From the NCBI GenBank assembly GCA_030272585.1, contig BSYQ01000012.1:62001-126000 (forward strand): a stretch of DNA of 64,000 bases. The letters run 5' to 3'. The notes under the pieces were generated by a model. It was not told the DNA's origin, searched no databases, and saw nothing but the letters and a program-made list of their open reading frames with translations. The position numbers and the translations under genes were made by a program. How positions within the stretch are numbered: position 1 is the first letter of the stretch; each line of letters starts with the position of its first letter. The stretch is from Bryopsis sp. KO-2023 (lineage: Eukaryota > Chlorophyta > Ulvophyceae > Bryopsidales > Bryopsidaceae). This document shows positions 42,638 through 53,437 of the stretch, in pieces.

Positions 42638-42729
42638 TTTATATGTATGAAACCGGATAGGCTGGGGGGTGGGCCTCCAGCATATCTTGTCACAGAGTGG
42701 GACCGCTCGGGGAGATTTCGCTGAGCTTG
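42638..42729 (-). promoter_or_regulatory. Promoter block of PAN-like gene 2
   Basis: TATA element (plus TTTATATG, 42638-42645) and the conserved upstream block 42679-42729, nearly identical to those of copies 1 and 3. Confidence 0.65.
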
Positions 42730-43953
42730 GTTTTGATTTTGAGAGGATAGCAGCTGTGGGCATCTTGTTCCGGCAGACTGTGCACCGACGGAAAACACAT
42801 TAACCAAGAAAACAAACATCGTTGATTCAAAAAACACAGGCTATTATCCTGCAGAATCAACATGTAACAAGCAATATGCAATCATCGACTGATTTTTTTA
42901 TTGCACTTTTTCTAGCTTTTTTTACAAGAAGCACAAAGCTGTCTTATCTCCTGCCACTCACTGCCCCTCAGCAATTTGATTTAGATTAGTGAGAGCTGTG
43001 GAGTCTTGCTCGTTTCACAAAAGGATACAATCGGAGACCCAATGGATGTGCAATGGATGTGCAATGGATCATGTAATGAGATAGATGGGGGCTTCTTTGT
43101 GCAGTGCAAAATACAAAGATAGAAAATAAACACAGAAAACATCCATCCATCCCCTCTTTCCTGAACTCCGTGTCTTAGTATGTAATCATGATTTAATCAT
43201 GATTTTATTTGATATATGTGGATTCTGGAATCTTTTTTACAATTTTTGGTTTGGTTTTGTTTTTACACGTCACGATGGCTGCACAAACAAACAAACTTGT
43301 TTGTAATTTGATGTTTGTTTCTTCTGTGGCTTCACACCAAAAAGCTGTTTCAAGTATCAATCAATGACCTTTAGTGACCTTTAGCTGAGCTGAGTGAACA
43401 CAACCCAGAAAAAAAAAACAAGATTCCAAATTGATTCCAAATTGATGACGAGATGTATACACGGAGGGAAAAATCCAGGAATAGTTCCATGGCCCCTTAT
43501 GGAACTGTTGAAACACCAGACGCATATACAAGCAAAACCACTATCTATAAAACCACTATGTGGCGATGAAAGAATATATTATCTGGGAAGAGATGAATCA
43601 GAAGTGCGAAGAAAGTGGCCGTTACACAGTGTTCATAAATCAATTAATATACACAGTGTTCATAAATCAATTAATATACCTGAAAAAAACAAATCAGTAT
43701 CGATAGTGGCACCCACAGCTCCCTACCCCCTTTTGAAAGAAATGCAACAGAGTCGAATTTCCCGGAAGCCTGGAACGACTATCTGCTTTCACATGAAGCC
43801 AAAATCAAAGGAATGAAATCTCAATTAGATCATTCAAATATTTTCCAAAAACAAAGTATTGCCAATATATTTTCACAAAAAAAAGTACGGAACGGCCCCT
43901 GCGTGTGTGCTTCAATCCTCATGAACGATCGCTTTCCATCATGATGAAGCGCT
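42730..43953. other. Spacer between PAN-like genes 2 and 3
   Basis: Tandem-unit sequence with short direct repeats (CAATGGATGTG near 43041 and a repeated CACAGTGTTCATAAATCAATTAATATA near 43626/43650). No gene is seen. Confidence 0.5.
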
Positions 43954-44463
43954 CTATCCTCCGCCGCAATTGGTGTTCCATTTGTACACCTTGGTGTTCC
44001 ACTTGTTTCTCAGCCAGCACTCGCCCCACCGATGATGCGTATCGCCACTTTTGAAACGCACCCACGTCCTGCACGCTGCAAAAATCACGACCGCAGCGGT
44101 TAAAAATTCCAAATGTACGCGGCTGAAAAGAGGGCGTTGTGTGAAAGGTGGGCAAGGGAAATTTCATGGGGACGTTCAAACTGCTCACCATAATTGTTTG
44201 CGCAGTGCGCACAACACTCTTCATCGCTGCCCGTTATCAAGCTGACAGCCGCGGCGGAAGGAATGTTAGAATTCACTCGCAAAAAAAAGGACAATCGTTC
44301 TCCGCAACGTCTTTGAAACTTGTCCCACGGATGCTTACTGTTTGCCTTGGTTCAGAAGACCACCCCCCGGGAAATCGCAGCCAAAATCGTACGTACACGC
44401 TGTGTCAGTGGACGCCACGAGGGCGAGAACCACAACAGCAAGAAAGCAAACGTAACGAGCCAT
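43954..44463 (-). CDS. Secreted PAN/apple-like protein 3
   Basis: ATG 44463 opens a signal peptide like copy 1. Exon 1 ends at 44397 (GTACGT donor), exon 2 is 44275-44189 (donor ATG/GTGAGC) and exon 3 is 44075-43954. The motifs are SNIPSAAAV, DEECCAHC, CRTWVRFKS, GECWLRNKW and NTNCGGG. Phases 1 and 1 are consistent. Close similarity to copy 1 over exon 3 and the promoter suggests recent duplication or conversion. Function is inferred as for copy 1. The alternative exon-1 tail (CTYDFGCDFPGGG) is conserved here too. Confidence 0.7.
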
Positions 44464-44516
44464 TGCAAGAGCCAACCGCTTCGGAATGATCTGCTGTTGT
44501 GTTGGAAGGCCGGACA

Positions 44517-44606
44517 TTTATATGTATGAGACCGGATAGGCTGGGGGGGGGGCTCCAGCATATCTTGTCACAGAGTGGGACCGCTCGTGGAGATTTCGCT
44601 GAGCTT
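44517..44606 (-). promoter_or_regulatory. Promoter block of PAN-like gene 3
   Basis: TATA element (44517-44524) and the conserved block 44556-44606, as in copies 1 and 2. Confidence 0.65.
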
Positions 44607-45819
44607 CCAAGTCAGTCAAGATGGCGGGCGAAACCATCTTGTCTGGACAGACTCTGCAGCAATGAAACAACAACAATGATCACACACGCAGAAGCCGCCC
44701 CCCCGCCCGCCAATCGAACTGAAGACTCCAGTAGAGCTTTGGCTTTCATTTTCTGCATCGACAATCTCTTTTCGTCTTGATTTTGTTCCTTTCATTATTG
44801 TTTTTGTTATGTGGCCACCTTCCTTTTTTCTTTTTTTTTCATATAAATTCAGAAATCTTTTTGGGTCGTTTTTTTTTTTATGGTGGCTGCATTTATATTT
44901 GTAGGCTGTGGCCTGGCGTGTCTTGTAACCTTTTGGTTGAGAAGGCTAAATATATAGCCTGGATATGAGAGACCCTTGACCCCACCCCTCGAAAAAGTCG
45001 TCAGAAAAAGCTCTAGGAAGAAAAGCGATCCATGACGGTGTTCCAACCGGTAAAAAGGATTGAAATTTTTGGAATTGTGGATTTCATGTTATTTATAGAA
45101 AAAACATAGCACTTGAAACCGAACAAAAAATGGTGCCCAGCTGGACAAATCCTTTGATCAAATTTGATCAAATCCTGCCCCGGACACCAATCGCAAAAAG
45201 AGAAAGTGGAACTCACTGTTTTATTACAACAACTGGCATCACGGTGTGATATGTTGCTTATCAAGAAGCCCAAAAAAAACCCCAAGGATGAATTCACAAA
45301 CCTTCACCAGTATGTATCACATTTTTGGGATCAAAAAAACAACTTGAAGATCAACCCACATACTAGATCACAAACACGACATCAACCCGCACTTGTCCTC
45401 TTTTCTTTTGTCAGAATCACAACAGATACAGTGCTTTTCAGTTTGAAAAATCACAAGCACTCTCCTTATCATATATTGCTCAGCCAGGCACACGACATCC
45501 AAAAGACAACGACAATACAATAAGCAGAAATTGGAAAAGAAAACGCTGAAAATATATATTTATATAGAAAAAAATATAAAAAACCGGAGCCATCGTCATA
45601 CCCACAAAAGCACTCACAGAAAAAGAGGTAGAGATTGACTCTTTTTCTTTTATTTCCTGGAAAATGTATGATGCCCCCACCAGTGCATAATAGTTCCTTT
45701 TTTTAGGCCTTTAATTTCAAATAAAACTTATGATGTTTTGCAAAAACATGTTATGAGTATATCATATGCATCAGGTATGGAAAGCAAAGTCAGAAAACAA
45801 TCTCCTGGTGCAAGATTAA
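44607..45819. other. Spacer before polybasic gene 1
   Basis: No gene is seen. 44900-45680 resembles 47497-48170 (for example TTTTATTACAACAACTG and CACGGTGTGATATGTTG), forming the left half of a tandem duplication of about 3 kb that includes the next two genes. Confidence 0.55.
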
Positions 45820-46834
45820 TTAATCCAAGTTAATTCTGATGTTTTGATTGTTGTTCCTCCTCGACTCTCCACTGACGCACAGGTTCACGCTCTCTGAAAA
45901 TCACAAGGGAAAAACAACCCAGTCAATCACAAGCCAGGTATTGCTTTTGAACATGTTCGATTCATCATTAAATTATGACTCGCTTAAATAGCTGACAAAT
46001 AATTTCCACATGAAGCATTAGGCTGAACGAATGTCAAGATACATTTTGAAGAAGAAGAAGAAATATGTGTATGTCACACTGATCGAATCACAGGATCTCA
46101 GTCAGTCAGACAGTTTGGGCCCCAGTGGGCGGATCCTTTCTCCACCGGCGAGAATAACCATCTCATTTTTTGCACGCGTATGTATGTAAACCATCGGCGA
46201 CATTTTGACTTCAAAATCCGAGCTCTCGAGCAAATTTCGCGCTTGTACGAGGCACTTACGTGGTTCAGCGTTGGAATCCCCCCCATCGCCACCATCACCA
46301 CCATCACCGAGAAACCCGCCGCTCCCACCGCCACCGCCGCCACCACCCCGTGAAGTGACATTGTTCACGATCCTCTTCGATCCATTGCAATTCCTCGTAC
46401 GCTTTTTCTTTCTGGACTTGCGGATCCTGGTTCTTCTCTTGCTCCTGCTGGTCAAGAGCTCTCGTCCAAAGTGGATGCTCCTCACAAGCACCGCGGAACC
46501 ATCCTCCCCACCTTCGAAAAACGGCACAAAAAAGTGTCTCACAACAGTCCCCCTCCTCAACACCCAGTTCTGAGCCCTCTTTTCTGTTAAGAGAAATTAA
46601 CCAAGCAAAAACAACCCAAGAAAACACTCACGCACACACACACAGCGTACTCCGTTGGCGGTCGCAACAAATATATCACATGGTGCGATCTGATTTCTGA
46701 CGGAAAGCGAAACCAACGGTCTCGCACTCACCGACGATCACAGAGTCTGACTCTGGTGCGTGAGAAGCATACGCGAGCGTACACAGCGACGCAGCCATGA
46801 GCGCCCACATAAAGACGACGGCGGTTTTGGCCAT
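45820..46834 (-). CDS. Secreted polybasic, Gly-rich protein 1
   Basis: Exons are 46834-46732, 46511-46260 and 45893-45820. Phases are 1 and 1, with donors GTGAGT and GTAAGT; the product is 142 residues. A clear signal peptide (MAKTAVVFMWALMAASLCTL) is followed by a short acidic spacer (GGEDGS) and a conserved VRSIHFGRELL motif. Next come a dense Arg/Lys cluster (about residues 55-75), NCNGSK, a Gly run with GGDGGDGGD repeats, and a Cys-containing tail encoded by the small last exon (SVNLCVSGESRRNNN). Secretion is supported by the signal. The basic cluster could bind polyanions or serve as dibasic cleavage sites. No named family fits. The neighbour at 48367-49277 is its tandem paralogue. Confidence 0.75.
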
Positions 46835-48366
46835 TTTTCCTCCTTCGCTGATCACACAGCCACTCACAACAAACAAACAGCTATCATAGATGCACAAACA
46901 CTTTGAATATGTTGCCCCCCCTTGATCGAGAAGGGATATGCGTTGAGAGGACCCTGCGCCCCTGAAGATGTGAATGAACGGCCGACACTCCCTCAGGTCA
47001 ACTCCATTCGCATCATACCTTAACGAGTTCATTTCACGTCGAGTTCAGATATCCCATCAATCAAATCGGAAGGTTCTTCTCGAGCCCCACGAATGTTTAC
47101 CAAATGACCTCCCAACCTCGATTTCCGTACGATTGTTCCGACTTTCGAACACACCAATCATGCCCCCCCTCCATCATGTAATCTTTGTTTGTTCGTTTTT
47201 GTTTGTTATTGAGTGGGCTGAAGTCACAATTGCTCAAAATTTGTGGCAGTAGGATAAGCAGGGACGGTGAACCTCTACTGTTGCACCTACAGGTTCGGCA
47301 ATTGCCAACCAAACCACCAGCCCTCCAAGGCTACCCCCCCCCAACACACACACGAAAAATGGCGCCGAAAAAGAAGCTCCCAAACGAAACGAAATGAAAT
47401 CCAATCCAATGTTCCGAACCAGAAAAAGAACAAGACTGTAACCCAACCAAAATTGGTGTCTTGGCCAATTTCTTCTTTTTTTTTCTTTCTATTCCCCCGA
47501 TGCTATACGCTCTGGTTTGGTATGTCTTGAAACTTCTTTGTTTGGTTGGTTGGTTGTCCTGGCCCCAACTCACATTTTCCCTCCATCAAAGCACAATAGG
47601 AGAAAACAACACACAAGTAGACTTCTCACTATTTTATTACAACAACTGTCACCACGGTGTGATATGTTGAATACCAAGAAGCCCCAAAAAAACTCCATCC
47701 AAAGTACGAATTTTAGCTCCCCGAAATGAAAAAACACAAACCTTCACCATTATATTGTATATATCACAATTTTTGCATCAAAAAAACTTGAAGATCCCAC
47801 ATACTAGATCACAAACACAACACCAACCCGCACTTGTCCTTTTTTTTTTTCGCAACGAAACACAAAATCAAGACAAACACTGTGCTTTTCTTTTTGAAAA
47901 ATCACAAACACTCTCCTTATCATATATTGCTCAATCAGGCACACGACATCCAAAAGGCGATGACAATACAACAGAATAAACTGGAACAAAAAACGTTGAA
48001 AGCAAGAAAATATATGTGTGTTGGAAAATATGAAAAAAAAAACTGGAGCCATCATCACACCCAGAAAAAACTCACAGAAAAAGAGTGAGAGATTGACTCT
48101 CTCTTTTTCTTTTTTCCCCAGGAGAAAAAAGATAATGCCCCCACCAGTGCATAATAATTTCCTCTTTTTTTTGCTTTACTATTTATATATTTATAAATAG
48201 TGCTTTGCGAGGATTCTCAGCCGACTGTGAAAAATCATCGTTTAGCAGGAAAGCATTATGAAAACCCATACACAAGATAGGGATTGGAAGGAAATTTAGG
48301 AATTTTTTTTTTTTTTTTTGCTCTTCCTCAGGGAAGGCATCATCGCCATTTTTTATGGCAGATTAA
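46835..48366. other. Spacer between the polybasic paralogues
   Basis: 46835-47000 is 5' flank of gene 1. 47490-48170 is the duplicate of 44900-45680. At 47493 ATTCCCCCGATGCTATA matches the pre-insertion sequence of the outer retrotransposon. No gene is recognised. Confidence 0.5.
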
Positions 48367-49277
48367 TTAATCCAAGTTAATTCTGATGTTTTGATTGTTG
48401 TTCCTCCTCGACTCTCCACTGACGCACAGGTTCACGCTCTCTGAAAATCACAAGGGAAAAACATATTATATAAAATAACGAAAAAACAAAAAAATTGAAA
48501 AAAATTAACAGTTTCTGGTTCAGGTACTGCACACTGATGTAAACATGAAGCTTTCTGCCTGGAAAACGTCAGGATACAATTTGAAAAAGAACAAAAGCAT
48601 GCTTCCAGAAAAAATAGATTTACAGTGCTATTTCAGCTGCAGAACGCGAGCATTTCTCGTTCATCAAGGGTCGCCGCAAGATGCACTTACGCGGTTCAAC
48701 GAAGGACTCGCCGCCATCGCCTCCGTCGCCACCACTGCTAAAAATCACGCCGTTGCCGCCGCCGCCGCCGTTGCCTCCTCTCGACGTGATCCTGTTCACA
48801 ATGCTCTTCGAGCCATTGCAGTTCCTCGTACGCTTGGACTTTTTCTTCTTTCGGACGTTGCGGCTGCTGCGATTCTTTTTCTTGGTCAACAGCTCGCGCC
48901 CAAAGTGGATGCTCCTCACGAGCGCCACAACACCATTCTCCCCGCCTACATGAAAACAACCAAAAAAAAAAAGTCACGACAGAGATCTGTTTTTGTCTTA
49001 CCAGAGCAAAAAACAAAACAAGACGAGGTAGGAAAGGAATAGGCGCAACTGATCAACAGAAGCTACCAAAAATCATCCTCACGTGCACAAACGAAAGGCA
49101 ACCTAGTTCCACGAGGTTCTTCCTCCGAGAAAAGAACAAGGATCGCTCCCCCCCCCCCCGCCGTCACGCACCTACGACCACCGAATCTCGAGTGTCGGGC
49201 GAGTTTGAAGCGTACGCAAGCGTGCACAGGGACACGATCAGGAGCGCCCAGAGGACAACAACGGAGGCTTTGGCCAT
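48367..49277 (-). CDS. Secreted polybasic, Gly-rich protein 2
   Basis: Exons are 49277-49172, 48945-48691 and 48440-48367; phases match paralogue 1 and the product is 144 residues. The signal peptide is MAKASVVVLWALLIVSLCTL, then an acidic spacer, the same VRSIHFGRELL motif, a Lys/Arg cluster and NCNGSK. The Gly-rich stretch carries GGDGGDGGE, and the last-exon tail is identical to that of paralogue 1. The shared motif between the signal and the basic cluster, kept while the surroundings diverge, is the best candidate for a functional core. A secreted protein is inferred and its function is unknown. Confidence 0.75.
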
Positions 49278-51366
49278 CTTTCCCTGTTCCTCTGCTGATC
49301 GACGCACCTCACGGATTCAGGACCGAGTGGTGGTTTCTCTTGTGCCTTTGTGGAAAAACGGGTGGTGGCTGAGAAGACTTGCGCCTCGGAAGAGGTGCAA
49401 ACCTTTGAATCCGTCCCATCATTTGGCACCGAACTGCCGGCGGCCAGAAAACGTCCTTTGTGCCCTGATCGGGTGCAACAGAAATCATGCCAAAAGGTCG
49501 TGAACCGCGGATATGTTACAGGGCGGTGCTGCTCTCCACAAGGTCCTCAAGCCATTGATGAACCGTTAAAACATGGGTATTGTTCCCAGTTCAGCACCAC
49601 CATGGTATATGTCAGTCTCCCATTCAATCATCAGGTCAGAGAGCTGTGATTGATGTTCACAGAGCTGTCAATCAGGATTCAGCAATGCCTCCTCCTTGGG
49701 TGATGAGCTGCCGGAGGACATGGCAGAAAATAAATATGAAAATTTTCTCGTGCTTGCTGTTGCCGGATGATATGAGTTCTTAAACAATAACAAAGGATCT
49801 ATATTCACAGACTTTAAAAAAGATTGATGTTGATGGGCATGACAAGTCCCCTTTAGGATCCTCCTTTATTGTTCTGCTGCATTTCCCCAACAACATAGGA
49901 AACAGGGGGAAATCAACCACCGTCTATTCACCACTCTCTTCAGTGAAGTTGCAGCCATGGAAGAATCAGACGTCAAAGGTTTCATTTACTCCAGTTGCTG
50001 CTCACCCCCATCTGATTCATACAGACTTCTGTATGATCACTGGTGATTTTTTGCTCCTGGGGAGTTTGTAATGACATTAAAATGTGGCCACCCATGATTG
50101 AATGGCAATCAATCTTCGAATTGATGACACAAGAAACTGTTTCTCATGTCAATATCTCTACTTCTGGATATTGCCTTTTGTTGTATGTCTTCAACAGAGA
50201 CACTGGCAAACTTCTCAAGAATGCAATCACCATCTATTCAAACAACTCAGCTGAAAATCGCAGATAAAAGAAATATATTGACATAGACAGCAATCAACGA
50301 GAGTATATACTCATATATGATACAAGAAAAAATTCATGGGGAGATGCCGCCACCTTCAGGTTCCAATCACACTCCCTTTTCGTTCGTTCATCACCCAATC
50401 TGGTGCTCTAATGTCTCACATCATTACACCAAAATCATCCCAACCAACAAGGTCAAGGAAAGACAGTCAAAACAACAACAATCTCAGGAAAATGAAATCC
50501 CACCCTAACCCTCAAACCCTCACATGTCTCGAAAAACAACCTGCAGCAAGTCCAAGTATCCCCTTTTCTTCTTTTTTTCCTCACCCACCACATTGGGGGT
50601 TTCAAGTCCTAACCCATACAAAAGCCTAATTGTTATACTAGAATTACACACTGTTTTTGCAGAAAACATAACAGAAAGCATCCACTCTCCAAAGGTTTCC
50701 TTTATATATTATTGGCGGCACAACCACCCACCCACGCACAAAAACGAGTGGGGGTGTTTTGCCAGAATCAAGTCCAAAACACTGAACGAAAGAGCTTCTA
50801 ATGGCTGGCTGCAGCCGCTCCCTTTCTTCCCAAAATCATTGAAAAAAACAGAAAAGTGCCAGAGTCGAGGGTTTTATAAAAAGGAGGTTACAAAAACAAG
50901 TCCCACACTCGAGGCTGGAAAGCAACGCAGTTGAAGCCAGGGATGCCGAGAAGACGATTTATCGCCCTTCAGTACACCAAAACACTCACATTCAGGAATC
51001 TTCAATCAACAACGTTGGTTCGACTTGGTAATATCAAGCTTTATCGATAACGGCAACCCAAGGTTATATCAAGGTTACTGATAACTGAAACTGCACCGAA
51101 CCAGAACAGCATTCATAAAGTAGATTCGAGGTTATCACCCAACGGTTAAAGCAACCACCAGTGAGGAAAACCTCAAAGCAGGATTTCAGTTCCCTCCAAA
51201 TGTATGTTTATATTTTTTTAAGGGTCCATGACATCTGGGGTGCTCGTCACAATAAGATCCACGACACCCGGAACGCCCATACCGCACCAGAAAAGAAAAC
51301 TCATCCAGTAGAAGCTGTACTTGGAACAGCACCGTGTCAATGATATTTGGAAAGAGCGGAATGGAT
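49278..51366. other. Mostly empty region with a possible gene fragment
   Basis: No complete gene is found. 49300-49780 and 50300-51360 show only short unremarkable ORFs. A possible fragment is listed separately at 49836-50267. Confidence 0.4.
49836..50267 (+). pseudogene. Possible gene fragment in two frames
   Basis: A frame open over 49836-50069 (with GSSFIVLLHFPNN and KVSFTPVAAHPHL) ends at a TAA. A second frame (about 50091-50267, MIEWQSIFELMTQETVSHVN ... YCLLLYVFNRDTGKLL) follows at once. The amino-acid texture is protein-like, but no domain is recognised and no splice pair clearly joins them. It could be a decayed gene or chance. Confidence 0.2.
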
Positions 51367-51855
51367 CTATTGAGGGGTCATTGCTATGAAAAAAACCGAA
51401 GTGGGATTGCATGCATGCATGCATCCCCACGATCGTGATTGCTTTTCGATCGAATTAATCAAATCCTGACAAAAAGCATGGAATAATCCTTTACCATTTC
51501 GCACGTGGTGGCGGCACGCTTCTGGGACCCACTGCATCCAGAAAGGATCCTGCGAGCTATCCCAACTGCCGCCGCCGCCTCCGCCGCCACAGCCGCCTCC
51601 GCCTCCACCTCCACCTCCGCCTCCCTTACGGTTCTTTCCCCCGCCACCGCCCCCACTCTTGCTTTTGTTTTTTCCGCAGTCAGCGGACGTGCATTCGCTG
51701 TTCGACACAACATTACCGGCCGCGTCGGTGTGACTGTTGCTGTTGCTCCCACCCGAGCTCCAGCTATAACTGTATTGCGCCTCGATCAGAGGCAAGGACA
51801 GGGTCAGACCCAATATCAAAGCCAAAAGAACGACCTTTGATGAAAAGCGCGCCAT
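51367..51855 (-). CDS. Secreted glycine-rich protein
   Basis: ATG 51855 opens a signal peptide (MARFSSKVVLLALILGLTLS, cut near IEAQ). A Ser/Asn/Tyr-rich segment with a Cys pair (SECTSADCGK) follows, then Gly runs interspersed with Lys/Arg. The end is a Trp/Cys-containing segment (WDSSQDPFWMQWVPEACRHH). The ORF runs to 51367 (162 residues). A GTAAAG donor at 51494 may instead splice the C-terminus to an exon not found. Gly-rich secreted proteins of this kind are common in walls and extracellular matrices, so that role is inferred. Its strand and size match the nearby polybasic genes, but the shared VRSIHFGRELL motif is absent. Confidence 0.6.
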   Translation of the reverse strand: MARFSSKVVLLALILGLTLSLPLIEAQYSYSWSSGGSNSNSHTDAAGNVVSNSECTSADCGKNKSKSGGGGGGKNRKGGGGGGGGGGGCGGGGGGGSWDSSQDPFWMQWVPEACRHHVRNGKGLFHAFCQDLINSIEKQSRSWGCMHACNPTSVFFIAMTPQ

Positions 51856-52412
51856 TATGTTGCTCTCGGAAGTGCTTTTTTTCCTTTTTGATACACAAAC
51901 ACGACTTCGAATTTTTTTTACAGGAATGTAACGGGTCGACGAGTGCTTTTGACTCAAGGAGGCAACGAGAAGCCAGGAAATAGATAAGGACGTCGCGCGT
52001 TTTTGCGGTGCCAGGTGTTGATGGGAAGTTTGCTGGATGGAACTTGCTGTTCTTTTCATCTGACCGTTCTACGACATTCTAAAGTTCTGATCGTGACGTC
52101 GAAGCGAGGTGATTGGCTACGTGTGGGTTTCTACACATTTCAATGTTTTCAATCACAGGGGGACCGGGTTTTCGGCAAAGGCAACAGTGTAATCATTATC
52201 ATTCGGGGAAGGTGGTGTGGGAGGGCCAGAATCAAAAACCATAAGGAAAAACACTCTTTCCTGACCGTTCAGACCGGTTTTTTGACCGGTCTCAACCATC
52301 CTGCGATCCTTTTCAAAATCTTCACGATAAACTAAGAGCTTTCGGGCAGCCCAACTGTTTCTCCCTCTTTCTGAATCCTTGCACATTTTTGCTTGAGATC
52401 GCCATTGACCTG
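51856..52412. other. 5' flank of the glycine-rich gene
   Basis: No gene or repeat is recognised. Confidence 0.4.
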
Positions 52413-53024
52413 TGACCAGTTGTACAACTCTCGTGACCAAAATCGCCTGATTTCGGACACGCAAAATCATTGTTCCAGTCATTGCATCGAAAGAGGACTT
52501 GAAGCGATGTCTTTCCATTTGAAAATTTGGCAGCAATTTTTTCTAGTGTTTTCCAACACGTCTCCAAATGTTTATGATTTTTGGATTGTTTGGTGTGTCT
52601 TTGTTAGGGGCCTAGATTTTTCCCCTCTTTTGCTGTGGGGGTTCCAAATCTAGCCTCATCTTTCATTCACTTCCTGAATCAAATTTCACTCAAAAACATG
52701 CCCACGGGGTTGTGGTTCTTTTAAATAAATTGGCGCACTTCAAAAATACCAAAAACAATACCCAGCACGGCGGCGACAGACACGAATTACAGGCGAAAAA
52801 TCGACGATTCAGACGATTTTCCGCCTGAATTAAGTCACGATTCGTCGATTACTCACAATTTACGCACGCAATCAAAACGAAACTTTGATGGTGGCTGTGC
52901 AATGTTTTTACCATACTACAGTTAAAATTTCGAGGCGTGTCAGAAAGTGGTTGCCTAAAAATTTGGGATAAAAAAATACTCTCTTATTGGCCACTTTTTG
53001 GTCACGAGAGTTGTACAACTGGTC
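52413..53024. mobile_element. MITE-like element, 612 bp
   Basis: A perfect 29-bp inverted repeat bounds it: GACCAGTTGTACAACTCTCG and nine further bases at 52413-52441, with the inverse at 52996-53024. CTGT stands directly outside both ends (52409-52412 and 53025-53028) and may be the target duplication. There is no coding content, so it is probably a non-autonomous DNA element. The boundary could shift by one base if the duplication is CCTGT. Confidence 0.7.
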
Positions 53025-53437
53025 CTGTCTGGATTTGGAAATTTGAAAGCCCGATCAATGGAGGTCCCCCCCCCCCTCCCCAGCACACCCAAAGGTCGTG
53101 TTTTCTTGAGACATCGAATGCTATTTTCAACAAACCCAACTACAGGATCTAAACAATTCATCATGGCTTCGTCTAAAAACCTCGTTAAACTACCCATCAA
53201 AAACACAAAGAAAAACCGCTCTTCTCTTCCAACTATTTCCTCCCCCCTGCCCCCCCAATTTCACCATCAGTTCTCAACACAGCAGCAAAACACCCTCTCA
53301 AATTTCCATATGGTATCAATTTCTAGTCCCCCATTTTCCTCACTGCAGCACGCACCGTTTTTTGGGGCTCTTTTTTTTTTTCAAAAGTCGAAAAGGGTTA
53401 GGGAGGAGAACGGGAAACACAAAGAATGGGGTTGGCT
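53025..53437. other. 3' flank of the CCHC-WW gene
   Basis: C-rich and T-rich low-complexity stretches; no gene is seen. Confidence 0.45.

Noticed and set aside
41464..43940. Possible additional PAN-like gene between copies 2 and 3
   Set aside because: Only flank similarity is found; no signal exon or Cys exons occur between 42730 and 43953 or between 40956 and 42038.
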